Positions 15,049 through 23,745 are shown, counted from the stretch's first letter. The stretch is DNA of 42,383 bases from an uncultured Bacilli bacterium (GCA_934086485.1 CAKOIF010000010.1:1-42383); one strand, 5' to 3'. Notes: generated by a model not told the origin, from the letters alone. Program-made: numbers and translations.

Positions 15049-16197
15049 ATGAATATAGAAAATTATAGCGATATTTTGAATACATATTATAAAAAATATA
15101 ATCCTAAAATAAAAAAGTTGAGAATTAACTACGAAAAAAAATGCAAAAGAATATCTGTTGAATTATTTAGAAGAATTAATCAAAAATATATTTATTATAT
15201 TAAGAAAATTGTTAATGAATTAGTTAAAGAGTTTATGACTGATTGTAATTTTGAATATTTAATATCTTTGAATGGCAGTTTGGCAAGAGAGACTAATACA
15301 ATATATAGTGATATTGATATAAATTATTTAGTGAAAGATATGTCATATCATAAAAAAATGATTGAGCTAGAAGACAAAATAAATTACATACTAAAGACAA
15401 TTTTGAATTTTAGAGGTAAAGATAAAATTCATAGTATGGTAGTATATTTACCTTTAATTAATAATGAAGAGCACGAATTTATTAATAATAATAAATATCC
15501 AATTTATTTTAATAATGGTATAATATATGATAATTGCAGGGAAAATGCCGAACAATTAATGTATGAACTTTATAATTCAACAAGAAAAATAGACGATGTT
15601 ATATTGTATTTAAATGACAATGATAATAAAAAAAGGTTAAATGAATGGGCATATTGTTGGAATATAATTACAAGTGGAAATTTAAGTGAATATTATTCTA
15701 AAAATCGTAGAGAATTTAGAACTGATGAAAATATTAATTTTTTTATAAAACAAATAATTAATGATATTTTAGATGATAATATGTATTTTTTGAATTCGTT
15801 GAAATATATTAAAAATTGTGATTTAAAAAAGGCTTATAAGTCAAAAGTACTTAATAATGTTTATGGTTATCTTGCTATAATTTATAGATTAGATCATAAC
15901 TTATCAAAATATAGCCTTTCTAATTTTAAGAAAAATTGTAAAATGATAAACAATAAATTTTATAAATTATTTTATGAATATTTAATGACAATTCAAAATT
16001 TGCAATTAATATTAGACAAGCAAAACATTGATTTGAGTTCTCATTCACAGCAAAAATTAAATATAGAAAAACTGAATGAAAGATATTATAATATTTTTAG
16101 TAGAGAAAATATTGTAAAAGATTTAAATGATAAAAAGCAAAAATTATATGATTATTTATTAATAAGTTTAAGAAAAATGGAGGAAGAATATGAATAA
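15049..16197 (+). CDS. Nucleotidyltransferase-like (Pol beta superfamily) protein
   Basis: About 382 residues from ATG 15049, 4 bp after the Rel stop; an in-frame ATG at 15031 with GGAG just upstream is also possible. The motif SLNGSLARETNTIYSDIDINYLVKD is the GS-x-DxD nucleotide-binding and metal site of minimal nucleotidyltransferases, at about residues 74-98. The rest is lysine- and asparagine-rich and helical with no named domain. Substrate unknown; protein, antibiotic, nucleotide or tRNA are all possible. Overlaps the next gene by 8 bp within a tight five-gene string. Confidence 0.7.
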   Translation: MNIENYSDILNTYYKKYNPKIKKLRINYEKKCKRISVELFRRINQKYIYYIKKIVNELVKEFMTDCNFEYLISLNGSLARETNTIYSDIDINYLVKDMSYHKKMIELEDKINYILKTILNFRGKDKIHSMVVYLPLINNEEHEFINNNKYPIYFNNGIIYDNCRENAEQLMYELYNSTRKIDDVILYLNDNDNKKRLNEWAYCWNIITSGNLSEYYSKNRREFRTDENINFFIKQIINDILDDNMYFLNSLKYIKNCDLKKAYKSKVLNNVYGYLAIIYRLDHNLSKYSLSNFKKNCKMINNKFYKLFYEYLMTIQNLQLILDKQNIDLSSHSQQKLNIEKLNERYYNIFSRENIVKDLNDKKQKLYDYLLISLRKMEEEYE

Positions 16198-17284
16198 TGA
16201 TTTTTTAGTAGCAACACTACCAATTAAACCACAAAAAAATACAAATGTTGGAATGATGGTTGCACCAACAATAATGGAACATATAGGAAACATTTTTAAT
16301 ATTGATAAATGTATGAGTGTTAATCTATTACATACATATGCAAATAAGGATGAGGAATTAAATAATTATAAAATGTATATTGAAAATGCAGGAATAAATT
16401 ATAATTTTCTTTTTAAAGATGAAGAATATACACAGCAATTATTGAATATTATAAAAAAAATGATTGAAAGCGGAATTATTTCTGTTCAAAAAGAACATAT
16501 TGTGTACTGCGACTGCGGAAAAGTTGATATGTTAAAAGATGCAACCAATAATAATGGAAAGCTCTATCATATGGAGAATGGGAAAATTATATGTAATTGT
16601 TGTAATAATCTTTGCCATGAACAAGAAGCAGATGTTCTTACTTTAAAAATAAACGAACATGAATCAGCAAGTATATCTCCAGCTTTTTTGCAAAAAGATA
16701 TACAAGATATTGAAAGTCAATTTATAGGAAAAAAAGTACTTATCTCAAAGAAAAGAAATACAGGATTTAAATTACAAATTGACAACAATAGTTTTAATAT
16801 AGATATCGATTTTATATGGAGTAATTATTTTAAATTGTTAAATTATCAAAATGAGATTTTTATAGCAAGTAATCACCAACTTTATAATATGTTTTTTATA
16901 AATTATTTATCTAAAGTTTCTTCGGATAAAAATCTTCATTTCATTGCTACTCCATATATTGACGGAAATTTAAATGATATAAAAGCAGAATATGAAGCAA
17001 GAAAATTGAAGGAATATAAATTGTTATTGCTATTATATAATTTGAAATGGAAAAATAAAAACAGCAAGTGGTCAACTTCAAACTATAATTATTTAGCGAA
17101 TATAAGTGATACAAAAATTAAAAATTTGTATGAAGCATTATTATACGAATCTAAATCATATTCAATAGAAGATATATTTGCTAATATTGACAATGCTTTG
17201 AATACTTCATCAAATATGCAAAAAAACATTAGCTTGATGAAGACATTATATAAAAATGGTTATTATGAAAGAAAAGGAGTTTAA
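16190..17284 (+). CDS. Class I aminoacyl-tRNA synthetase-like protein (tentative)
   Basis: 364 residues. The N-terminus (VATLPIKPQKNTNVGMMVAPTI followed by MEHIGN) looks like a divergent HIGH-motif region. The next ~90 residues (YIENAGINYNFLF, YTQQLLNIIKKMIESGII, VYCDCG) follow the pattern of class I synthetases that lead into a zinc site, and a CDCG...CNCC cysteine pair set (about residues 107-143) fits a zinc ribbon. At 364 residues it has no obvious anticodon-binding domain. It may be a stand-alone aminoacylating or adenylating enzyme. This is pattern reading only; a profile search could overturn it. Confidence 0.45.
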   Translation: MNNDFLVATLPIKPQKNTNVGMMVAPTIMEHIGNIFNIDKCMSVNLLHTYANKDEELNNYKMYIENAGINYNFLFKDEEYTQQLLNIIKKMIESGIISVQKEHIVYCDCGKVDMLKDATNNNGKLYHMENGKIICNCCNNLCHEQEADVLTLKINEHESASISPAFLQKDIQDIESQFIGKKVLISKKRNTGFKLQIDNNSFNIDIDFIWSNYFKLLNYQNEIFIASNHQLYNMFFINYLSKVSSDKNLHFIATPYIDGNLNDIKAEYEARKLKEYKLLLLLYNLKWKNKNSKWSTSNYNYLANISDTKIKNLYEALLYESKSYSIEDIFANIDNALNTSSNMQKNISLMKTLYKNGYYERKGV

Positions 17285-17285
17285 T

Positions 17286-17981
17286 ATGAATTATAGTGTA
17301 TTTTTTAGTCGAATAGAAAAAGGAATGGATATAGCATTTACTAAAATAAAAAGTATTTTGCCTAAAAATCCTAAAGTTGTTATTTTGCCTTGGACTTTTC
17401 CTACAGAATTAGATGCAAATTTGCTTGATAATGATTTTTTTAAAAAAGGGGAAAGAAGATATAATAAATATGTTAATGAATTAAAAAAACTTGGTATTAA
17501 TGAGGAAAATATTAAAGTATTAAATTGTTATAGTGATTCAAAAGAAAAAATTAAAAAAGCTTTAAAAGAAAGTAATGTATTACTTCTTCCCGGAGGTAAT
17601 CCAGAAATGCTTTTTGATAAAGTAGTACATAAAACAGAAATATTATATGAAATAAAATATTATAAAGGACTTATTATCGGAGAAAGTGCTGGAACAGAAC
17701 TTCAGTTAAAAAGATATTTTATTACTGCCAAAAATAATTATTATAAATATTTTGCTTTTTATGATGGCTTCGGAGTAATTGATGATCCATTTTATATGGA
17801 TGTTCATTCGATTAATAATAAAAATTATTTGAATAAACTTCAGAAAGTTAGTGATGAAACCGGTAAAGATGTTTACGGAATATTTGATGATGGTGTTTTA
17901 ATTTATGATAGGAATGCAAAAGAAATTTATAAATATGGAAATGTGAAAAAGTTTACACCCATAAATAAGGAGAAAGTATGA
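17286..17981 (+). CDS. Peptidase S51 (PepE/cyanophycinase-like) family protein
   Basis: 231 residues from ATG 17286 (AAGGAG 6 bp upstream, 1 bp after the previous stop). Motifs of the S51 family: VLLLPGGNPEMLF, then GLIIGESAGTELQL with the nucleophile-elbow Ser (GxSAG), and late VYGIFDDGVLIYD. Members such as PepE cleave Asp-X dipeptides; others act on cyanophycin. Cytoplasmic, no signal peptide. Overlaps the CYTH gene by 4 bp. Substrate in this cluster is unknown. Confidence 0.85.
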   Translation: MNYSVFFSRIEKGMDIAFTKIKSILPKNPKVVILPWTFPTELDANLLDNDFFKKGERRYNKYVNELKKLGINEENIKVLNCYSDSKEKIKKALKESNVLLLPGGNPEMLFDKVVHKTEILYEIKYYKGLIIGESAGTELQLKRYFITAKNNYYKYFAFYDGFGVIDDPFYMDVHSINNKNYLNKLQKVSDETGKDVYGIFDDGVLIYDRNAKEIYKYGNVKKFTPINKEKV

Positions 17982-18514
17982 ATATTGAATATGAATGTAG
18001 ATTACTTGGGATAAATAAAGAAAATTTTGAAAAATTACTTTTAGAAAAAGGTGCAGTTAAAAAAGACGATTATTATCAAAAAAGGTACACTTATGATTTT
18101 AATCCTAAAAAGGAAAATAAATGGATTAGACTTCGAACTAATGGAAAAATTAATACTTTGACCATCAAAGAAATAACTAATAACAAGGCTATAGATGGAA
18201 CAAATGAACTAGAAATCGAAGTATCAGATTTTAAAAAAGCAAATGAAATATTAAATCAGTTAGGCTATATATATCGAAATTATCAGGAAAACAAAAGAAC
18301 AACTTATACTTTAGATGGCGTTGAAATTGATATAGATTCTTGGCCAATGATTCCAACTTATGTAGAAATTGAAGGAAAAAGTAAAGAGGATGTTTATAAT
18401 ATAATTGATAAATTAAATCTTCCTAAAAAAGATATAACTTCTTTAGATGTTACAGGAATTTATAATGATATATATAATATTGATGTACTTAGCATAAAAG
18501 AGTTAAAATTTTAA
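17978..18514 (+). CDS. CYTH domain protein (CyaB/thiamine-triphosphatase-like)
   Basis: 178 residues. N-terminal EYECRLL is a variant of the ExExK/R signature of CYTH enzymes. Further charged strands follow: WIRLRTNGKINTLTIKE, ELEIEVSDFKKANEILNQLGY, RTTYTLDGVEIDIDSWPMIPTYVEIEG. CYTH proteins bind triphosphates in a tunnel and act as adenylate cyclases or triphosphatases. Last gene of the string that begins with the Rel-like protein, which suggests a phosphorylated-nucleotide theme. Activity cannot be decided from sequence. Confidence 0.88.
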   Translation: MNIEYECRLLGINKENFEKLLLEKGAVKKDDYYQKRYTYDFNPKKENKWIRLRTNGKINTLTIKEITNNKAIDGTNELEIEVSDFKKANEILNQLGYIYRNYQENKRTTYTLDGVEIDIDSWPMIPTYVEIEGKSKEDVYNIIDKLNLPKKDITSLDVTGIYNDIYNIDVLSIKELKF

Positions 18515-18564
18515 TTTAATATATTATAAAATTATGTTATACTTTATCTATAAGGTAGGTAAAA

Positions 18565-19476
18565 ATGAATAAAATAGTTATAATTGGATGTGGAAATGTT
18601 GGAATGAGTTATGCATATAGTCTTTTAAATCAAAGTACACCAGTAAATGAACTTGCTTTAATTGATATAAATCAAGATAAAATAATTGGTGAAGTTATGG
18701 ATTTGAATCATTGTCTTGCTTTTTCACCCTCAAAGATTGATATAAAAGTAGGTTCTTATGAAGATTGTAAAGATGCAAAAATAATTGTTATTGCGGCCGG
18801 TGCTAATCAAAATCCTGGTGAAACAAGAATGGATTTAATATATAAAAATGCTAAAATTTTTAAAGAAATAATTGCTAGTGTTATGAAATTTGGCTTTGAT
18901 GGTTACTTTTTAATAGCGACAAATCCACTTGATATAATGACTTATTTAACATTTAAATATTCCGGGTTTGCACCAAATAAAGTAATTGGAACAGGTACAA
19001 GTTTAGATACAGCAAGACTTAGATTTTTAATAAGTGAAAAAGTTGGTGTTAATCCTAAAGATATTAATGCTTATGTTATCGGAGAACATGGTGATAGTGA
19101 GTTTACTTTGTGGTCTTCAGCACTTGTGGGTAGTGAAAAGATTGATAAATATTTATCCGAAGAAGAAAAGATAAGCATTGAAAATGATGTTAAAAATGCT
19201 GCTTATGAAATAATAAATAAAAAAGGAGCAACTTATTATGGGGTAGCAATGTGTTTAACAAGAATTACTAATGCAATTTTAAATAATGAAAACTCAATTA
19301 TTACAGTATCTAGTTATGATAAAGAAAATGATGTATTTTTTGGAGTACCAACAATAGTTAATAAAGATGGTGCAAGTAAAAAAATGTATATTGAACTTGA
19401 TAGAAATGAAACTCAAAAACTTATTAATTCAATTTTTGCTTTAAAAGAGGCAATTAAAAAAGTTGAAAACTCTTAA
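18565..19476 (+). CDS. ldh: L-lactate dehydrogenase
   Basis: 303 residues. N-terminal Rossmann motif GCGNVGMSYA; GANQNPGETRMDL carries the substrate loop with the Gln that selects lactate over malate and the catalytic Arg; ATNPLDIMTYLTFKYSG; TSLDTARLRFLI; and GEHGDSEF with the catalytic His. Reduces pyruvate to L-lactate with NADH, a main fermentation outlet. Own transcription unit: a TATACT -10 element lies about 25 bp upstream. The promoter of the first antisense RNA begins inside its 3' end. Confidence 0.96.
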   Translation: MNKIVIIGCGNVGMSYAYSLLNQSTPVNELALIDINQDKIIGEVMDLNHCLAFSPSKIDIKVGSYEDCKDAKIIVIAAGANQNPGETRMDLIYKNAKIFKEIIASVMKFGFDGYFLIATNPLDIMTYLTFKYSGFAPNKVIGTGTSLDTARLRFLISEKVGVNPKDINAYVIGEHGDSEFTLWSSALVGSEKIDKYLSEEEKISIENDVKNAAYEIINKKGATYYGVAMCLTRITNAILNNENSIITVSSYDKENDVFFGVPTIVNKDGASKKMYIELDRNETQKLINSIFALKEAIKKVENS

Positions 19477-19491
19477 AAATTTTGCTATATA
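19463..19491 (+). promoter_or_regulatory. Promoter of antisense RNA, copy 1
   Basis: TTGAAA (19463-19468), 17-bp spacer ending TGC, TATATA (19486-19491). It matches the second copy at 19738-19766 in -35, spacer length and TGC extension. It overlaps the ldh stop codon. Confidence 0.6.
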
Positions 19492-19497
19492 TAAATA

Positions 19498-19716
19498 TAT
19501 AAGGTACTTCCTTACAAAAAAGAAAGCTTTTGTGAGTACTGCCTTTAAATTTATAAGATGAGGATAATAATTATTAAGATATCATTTTTGAATTTCAATG
19601 TCATTGACCGCCTCATTTTCTAATGAAATAATAGTATTGTGACATTACTTGCTTTACATTAGCTTTCTAAAATAGTCATACTATCAAATGTAACTGATGG
19701 TATGATTATTTTTTTA
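19498..19716 (+). ncRNA. Antisense (antitoxin-like) RNA, copy 1
   Basis: Predicted from its promoter and a terminator at 19671-19716 (15-bp stem with two wobbles, arms 19671-19685 and 19696-19710, then Ts). It begins with a hairpin (GGTACT...AGTACTGCC, 19503-19543) and covers the whole minus-strand 17-codon ORF on the opposite strand, as a type I antitoxin would. Start inferred from promoter position. Confidence 0.5.
19551..19604 (-). CDS. Short hydrophobic peptide, decayed type I toxin copy
   Basis: 17 codons (MTLKFKNDILIIIILIL) preceded by TGAGGCGG, the same leader as the full-length copy at 19892-19996 (GTGAGGTGG). It is truncated relative to that 34-residue peptide, and its minus-strand -10 (TATGAC) lacks a good -35. 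Probably inactive. Confidence 0.4.
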   Translation of the reverse strand: MTLKFKNDILIIIILIL

Positions 19717-19737
19717 TAAAAAAACATATTCAGCCCG

Positions 19738-19766
19738 TTGAAAATATAATAAAAATATGCTATATT
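19738..19766 (+). promoter_or_regulatory. Promoter of antisense RNA, copy 2
   Basis: TTGAAA (19738-19743), 17-bp spacer ending TGC (extended -10), TATATT (19761-19766). Confidence 0.7.
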
Positions 19767-19772
19767 AAGTAT

Positions 19773-19893
19773 GTAAGGAACCTCCTTGCATATAATAAAA
19801 AAAGGAAGCTACTCGTAAATTGCTATGCGAGCGCTACCATAAAATGTTTCACGCTTTAATCTATAAGCAAATATAGATTAAGGCGCTTTTTTT
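19773..19893 (+). ncRNA. Antisense (antitoxin-like) RNA, copy 2
   Basis: About 120 nt from the promoter to a strong terminator: CGCTTTAATCTATA (19852-19865), loop AGCAAA, TATAGATTAAGGCG (19872-19885), seven Ts. It converges with the minus-strand toxin message and would overlap its 3' end, the arrangement of txpA/RatA and bsrG/SR4 pairs. It also holds AACCTCCTT, complementary to a Shine-Dalgarno sequence. Confidence 0.65.
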
Positions 19894-19996
19894 ATTTTAG
19901 GATGAGTACCATTACAGCAGCTGCATTAAGTAATAGTATAATACTCATGATAATAATTATTATATAGTTGAAAAATTCCTTGGTGTCTTTTTTCAT
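19892..19996 (-). CDS. 34-residue single-helix membrane peptide, putative type I toxin
   Basis: MKKDTKEFFNYIIIIIMSII then LLLNAAAVMVLILK: a charged N-terminus and one hydrophobic helix, as in TxpA/BsrG/Fst-type toxins that damage the membrane. GAGGTGG lies 7 bp before the ATG, and a near-perfect minus-strand promoter lies at 20069-20097. The convergent small RNA fits a type I toxin-antitoxin pair. No named family member recognised, so the assignment rests on architecture. Confidence 0.68.
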   Translation of the reverse strand: MKKDTKEFFNYIIIIIMSIILLLNAAAVMVLILK

Positions 19997-20068
19997 TATA
20001 ACCACCTCACTTTCTAATTAAATATTAGTTCAGTGGTAGCGCCCGCTTTACTTTCACTTCCTATAATA

Positions 20069-20097
20069 ATCATACCATTGGTTAGAATTTATGTCAA
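20069..20097 (-). promoter_or_regulatory. Strong promoter of the toxin mRNA
   Basis: On the minus strand: TTGACA (20097-20092), 17-bp spacer, TATGAT (20074-20069). The message would have a ~65-nt leader with GCGCTACCA, a word also present in the convergent RNA. Confidence 0.75.
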
Positions 20098-20155
20098 TAA
20101 CAAATGTTTGTAAAAGCATCAAATATTCTATTATGAAAAAAGTAATCTTTCTATG

Positions 20156-20184
20156 TAGACTTTTAAGCATTAATTTAGTATAAT
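20156..20184 (+). promoter_or_regulatory. Promoter of yneF
   Basis: TAGACT (20156-20161), 17-bp spacer, TATAAT (20179-20184), just before GGAGAG and the yneF start. Confidence 0.65.
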
Positions 20185-20206
20185 TTTTATGGGAGAGTGA
20201 TAAATA

Positions 20207-20416
20207 ATGGGAGCACAAATTGCTTGGGGTTTAATAGGTTTAGTAATTGGTATAATTGTAGGATTTTTAATTGCAAGACTTGTAACAAAGAAAATGCTTG
20301 AAAAAAATCCACCTATAAATGAAAAAATGATTGAAGCTATGATGAGTGGAATGGGTAGAAAACCTAGTCAAAAACAAGTAAAACAAGTTATGGCTCAAAT
20401 GAATAGATATAAATAA
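20207..20416 (+). CDS. yneF: YneF (UPF0154) family small membrane protein
   Basis: 69 residues: one N-terminal transmembrane helix with GLIGLVIGIIVGFLIARL, then a short cytoplasmic tail including MMSGMGRKPSQKQVKQVM, the signature of the UPF0154/YneF family of Firmicutes. Normal length. Function unknown. GGAG box 9 bp upstream. Possibly co-transcribed with the next gene, 37 bp on. Confidence 0.93.
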   Translation: MGAQIAWGLIGLVIGIIVGFLIARLVTKKMLEKNPPINEKMIEAMMSGMGRKPSQKQVKQVMAQMNRYK

Positions 20417-20453
20417 TATATATCTATTTTTTAAGAGAATGTGAGGTAAAAAA

Positions 20454-21458
20454 ATGATAACTAATGAAGTAATTAATAACGATATAAAAAAGACAAATAA
20501 TAAAATATGGATATCACTTTTAGTGATAATTTTAGGAATAGGGCTTTTCTTTTTCGGAGAATATTTTGATAAAAAGCTTAAAAAAGATGCTCAAAACTTA
20601 AATGATGTTATTGAAAGTAAAAGGGAAGATAAAGAAAATATTTATACATATTTAGATGTTAAAAATACAGCTCTATTATTTGCGGGTTTCGATGATAAAA
20701 AAGAGTATTACTATTTTGTAACTGATGGAACTTATGTGTATATTGCTTATATGGATGAAGCAACATATAAAGAAAATTTTGATAATAATGAAAAAGATAA
20801 TATTAGAATATATGGTTATACTTATACGACTACTAAAGATGTAAAAAAGATTGCTATTGATACATATAATGAGATGTATGAACTTACTGGTGATGAAGCT
20901 TTAACTGTGGCTGATTTTTCAAATTATTTTGGATCAGTATATATGAATATGACAGATAATTTATCAAATGAAACTGGTATTTGTGATATGCTTGGTTTTA
21001 TAACATTTATATCAGGAATGGTAATGTTAATAGCATATTTTATTAAAGCAAAAAAATATAAAAAATATTTTAAAAATACTTCAAGAAATGAACTTAATAT
21101 GATTAATAGCCAGTTAAATAGTAAAGATTCATTTAATTATAAAGATTTAAAATTATTTTTAACTGATAATTATATTGTAAGTTATATAAATAATTTTTAT
21201 GCTGTTAAATATGAAGATGTTTTATGGATTTATGAACATATTCAAAGAGTAAATGGTTTTAGAGCATATACAGCAATACTTGTAATGGATAAAAAGTTTA
21301 AACTTCATACAATAGTTCAAACTAGTTTAAATACTAAAGCTAAAAAAGAAAGTTTTAATGAAATATTTGAAACTATTTCTAATAAAAATGAAAATATTTT
21401 AGTTGGTTATACTAAAGAAAACAGAGATAAAATTAGAAATATGAAGAAGAAAAAGTAA
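20454..21458 (+). CDS. Uncharacterised membrane protein with two transmembrane helices
   Basis: 334 residues. First membrane helix at about residues 17-35, a ~140-residue loop (probably outside), second helix at about 180-198, then a ~130-residue cytoplasmic part whose strand-rich stretch (DLKLFLTDNYIVSYINNFYAVKYEDVLWIYEH) recalls small PH-like or DUF6709-type membrane proteins. I am not sure of that family. RBS GAGGT. It ends in a KKKK tail, and a short T-rich stretch follows. Confidence 0.65.
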   Translation: MITNEVINNDIKKTNNKIWISLLVIILGIGLFFFGEYFDKKLKKDAQNLNDVIESKREDKENIYTYLDVKNTALLFAGFDDKKEYYYFVTDGTYVYIAYMDEATYKENFDNNEKDNIRIYGYTYTTTKDVKKIAIDTYNEMYELTGDEALTVADFSNYFGSVYMNMTDNLSNETGICDMLGFITFISGMVMLIAYFIKAKKYKKYFKNTSRNELNMINSQLNSKDSFNYKDLKLFLTDNYIVSYINNFYAVKYEDVLWIYEHIQRVNGFRAYTAILVMDKKFKLHTIVQTSLNTKAKKESFNEIFETISNKNENILVGYTKENRDKIRNMKKKK

Positions 21459-21489
21459 TAATTTCTTCTTCTTTTTTATATAATTAAGT

Positions 21490-22014
21490 ATGAAAAAATA
21501 TATTAATTATAGTATAGTTATAGCACTTTTTATAGGTTTTATATTAGCTTTTTTATATCCAATTAATTTAAATAATTTTGATTTATTTACTAAAATACTT
21601 TCTTTTAAAGATTTTTTATTTATATTTATTATTAGTATTTTTCTTATTATATTACCACTTTTAAGTATTAATTTATCCCAAGGTTTATTATTTTGTGAAT
21701 TTATATCTATGGGATATATTATTACTATTTTTACTAAATATTTTCATTTTAAAGGTTTATTATTTATTTTAATATTTATATTGCTTTATAAATTATTAAA
21801 TATATTTATATTATATTTAAATTCTTATTATTCTTATAAATTAATTAAACATATTTATTTAAATATATTTTCTAAGTATAAAAGAAATATTAATAATTTA
21901 TATTTATATATTAAAAAAGTTATTATTATGTCAGTATTTTTTCTTATTAATAGTTATATAGTTTTATTACTTAAATATTTTACTTTACTAAAAATTGTTA
22001 AATTATTAAAATAA
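21490..22014 (+). CDS. Uncharacterised multi-pass membrane protein
   Basis: 174 residues, extremely rich in I, L, F, Y and K, with about four hydrophobic segments (around residues 7-25, 42-62, 66-105, 148-170). No family recognised. There is no Shine-Dalgarno sequence: TATAAT (21479-21484) lies only five bases before the ATG, so if that is the -10 the message would be leaderless. The AT-richness makes a chance reading possible, but its length without stops and the adjoining genes argue for a real gene. Confidence 0.5.
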   Translation: MKKYINYSIVIALFIGFILAFLYPINLNNFDLFTKILSFKDFLFIFIISIFLIILPLLSINLSQGLLFCEFISMGYIITIFTKYFHFKGLLFILIFILLYKLLNIFILYLNSYYSYKLIKHIYLNIFSKYKRNINNLYLYIKKVIIMSVFFLINSYIVLLLKYFTLLKIVKLLK

Positions 22015-22072
22015 AACTTTTATTTACTTTATAATTTTGATATACTATTTATAGAGTAAAGAAGGTTTTTTT

Positions 22073-23698
22073 ATGGATGCAAAAAATAAATCTAATATAA
22101 AATTATTATCCATTGTAGCAAGTGTAGTGCTTCTTATTATTGTAGTGGGTGCTTCATTTGCTTATTTTGGTACTTATAAAGAGAATATTGATAAATATAA
22201 AATTAATATTACTATTGACGAGTTTGCTAAAGCAACATTTGTAACAAAAGATGCAAATCTTAATTTAAGTGTATCTAAAAAAGATATGGTTGCTTATGGA
22301 GCAGGTACTAAAGCTGCAGAAAATAGTGCTAATTTAAATGTGGTTTTAACAAGTGGAAATCCTAATGTAAAAGTTACTTGTACTTATGATATATATTATG
22401 AATATGATGCAAATTCTAGTATTTATGGAGTAAGTCCTACACCTGTTACTGATTCCTCTTTAAAAGAACTTACTTTAAAAGCAGTAGGAAGTACAGGCAC
22501 AAATAATTATGCTGATGAAAAGAATTTTAATTATGATACAAGTTGGACAACAAATCCTTATAAAAGATTAATTGTAAAAGGTGCCAGTATTACTGATGCG
22601 ACTAAAAATGGTACCACAGATACATGGAAATTTAATATGGCATTTTATAATTTAGATGCTGATCAAAATAAACTAGCTGGTAAAACTTTTACAGGTTCAT
22701 TTTATGTAGATAAAGATAGTATACAGTGTGATTATCAAAATAATGATGGTGGAAGCAGTGCAAGTGGAACATCATTTGAAACATTAATGACTCCGAATAA
22801 TAGTGATATTTTTGATGAAAATGGTTTAAGGTATGAAGGAGCAGATCCAAATAATTATATATGCTTAGATAATAAAACAAGTGGTGCTTGTTCTTCATCT
22901 TCATTATTATTTAGAATAATAGGTTTATTTGATGAAGATACTTCAAGTGATGGAACAACTAGTGCAGGAACAAAAAAACTATTAAAAATACTTGATACAA
23001 ATAACTATGGAGGAACAAGTGGAAAATATTGGAGTGGGTCATCCTCAAATAAATCTAATAATTGGAGTAAATCAACACTGAATACAGAACTTAATGGAAC
23101 TTACTTAAATACACTTCTTGCCACAAGTGGAGTAAATAGTAAACTATCTAGTGCAATAGTAAATGCAAAATGGCATTTAGGGGGAGCAAATAATACTTCA
23201 TCAAGTAATTATTATAATCAAAAAATAACAACGGAAAATTGGTATAAAGCAGAAAGAAGTCCGTATGCTACAAGTGGGACACTACAAAATTTATATAGTG
23301 GTAATCCGGAATATGTATTTGCAAAAGTAGGACTAATGTATCCAAGTGATTATGGATATGCAACAGTTGGAGGTAGTACAACTAGTAAGGAAAATTGTAG
23401 AGCAAAAGAATTATATAATTGGGATAGCTCATCATATAGTGATTGTAAAAATAATGATTGGGTATATAAATCTCAATCAATAAGTTGGGGGTCAAACAAA
23501 AATGAATGGTTAATTTCCCCGCTTGTCTCGGATTCGTTTAATGCGTCTAGTTTGTATTCGACTGGTTTTGTTAGTGCTTTTGGTGACATCCGCAGTGACC
23601 AGTTTGATGTCCGACCGACATTTTATCTAGATTCTAGTGTCCTAAAAATTGTGGGTACAGGAGATGGAACAAAGAATAACGCATATCGCGTTGGGTAA
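22073..23698 (+). CDS. SipW-type exported surface protein with DGR-like variable C-terminus
   Basis: 541 residues. Signal region LLSIVASVVLLIIVVGASF-AYFGTYKEN resembles SipW-dependent (TasA/camelysin) signals. A beta-rich domain (about 30-225) is shared with the protein at 34865. The C-terminal module begins at SGTSFETLM and RYEGADPNNYICLDN and ends VRPTFYLDSSVLKIVGTGDG. It is nearly the same as in the protein at 28429 except codons 483-512 (23519-23608), where only a scaffold (AS, STG, V, A) is kept. That block has 13 A in 90 nt, against about 35-40 % in the sequence just before it. A GC-rich hairpin follows the stop. Probably a cell-surface binding protein; ligand unknown. Confidence 0.8.
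   Translation: MDAKNKSNIKLLSIVASVVLLIIVVGASFAYFGTYKENIDKYKINITIDEFAKATFVTKDANLNLSVSKKDMVAYGAGTKAAENSANLNVVLTSGNPNVKVTCTYDIYYEYDANSSIYGVSPTPVTDSSLKELTLKAVGSTGTNNYADEKNFNYDTSWTTNPYKRLIVKGASITDATKNGTTDTWKFNMAFYNLDADQNKLAGKTFTGSFYVDKDSIQCDYQNNDGGSSASGTSFETLMTPNNSDIFDENGLRYEGADPNNYICLDNKTSGACSSSSLLFRIIGLFDEDTSSDGTTSAGTKKLLKILDTNNYGGTSGKYWSGSSSNKSNNWSKSTLNTELNGTYLNTLLATSGVNSKLSSAIVNAKWHLGGANNTSSSNYYNQKITTENWYKAERSPYATSGTLQNLYSGNPEYVFAKVGLMYPSDYGYATVGGSTTSKENCRAKELYNWDSSSYSDCKNNDWVYKSQSISWGSNKNEWLISPLVSDSFNASSLYSTGFVSAFGDIRSDQFDVRPTFYLDSSVLKIVGTGDGTKNNAYRVG
23519..23608 (+). other. Candidate DGR variable region, gene at 22073
   Basis: 30 codons, adenine-poor on the coding strand (13 of 90). Compared codon by codon with 30067-30153, 17 aligned codons differ before a one-codon gap, and 13 of those keep the same third base. 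First and second positions carry the change. Invariant GCG TCT, TCG ACT GGT and GTC CGA CCG frame it. The pattern fits adenine-specific mutagenesis of AAY-type codons. No template is in the window. Confidence 0.6.
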
Positions 23699-23716
23699 GG
23701 TAAGAACTAAGGTAAT

Positions 23717-23745
23717 GTGCGTGGCGGCAGTTATCCGCCCCGCAC
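23717..23745 (+). other. GC-rich hairpin downstream of the variable gene
   Basis: GTGCGTGGCGG (23717-23727), loop CAGTTAT, CCGCCCCGCAC (23735-23745): ten pairs and one mismatch, without a T-run. An exclusive alternative pairs CGGCAG (23725-23730) with CTGCCG (23745-23750). Very GC-rich for this genome. DGR target genes often carry a hairpin just after the variable region. Confidence 0.65.
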
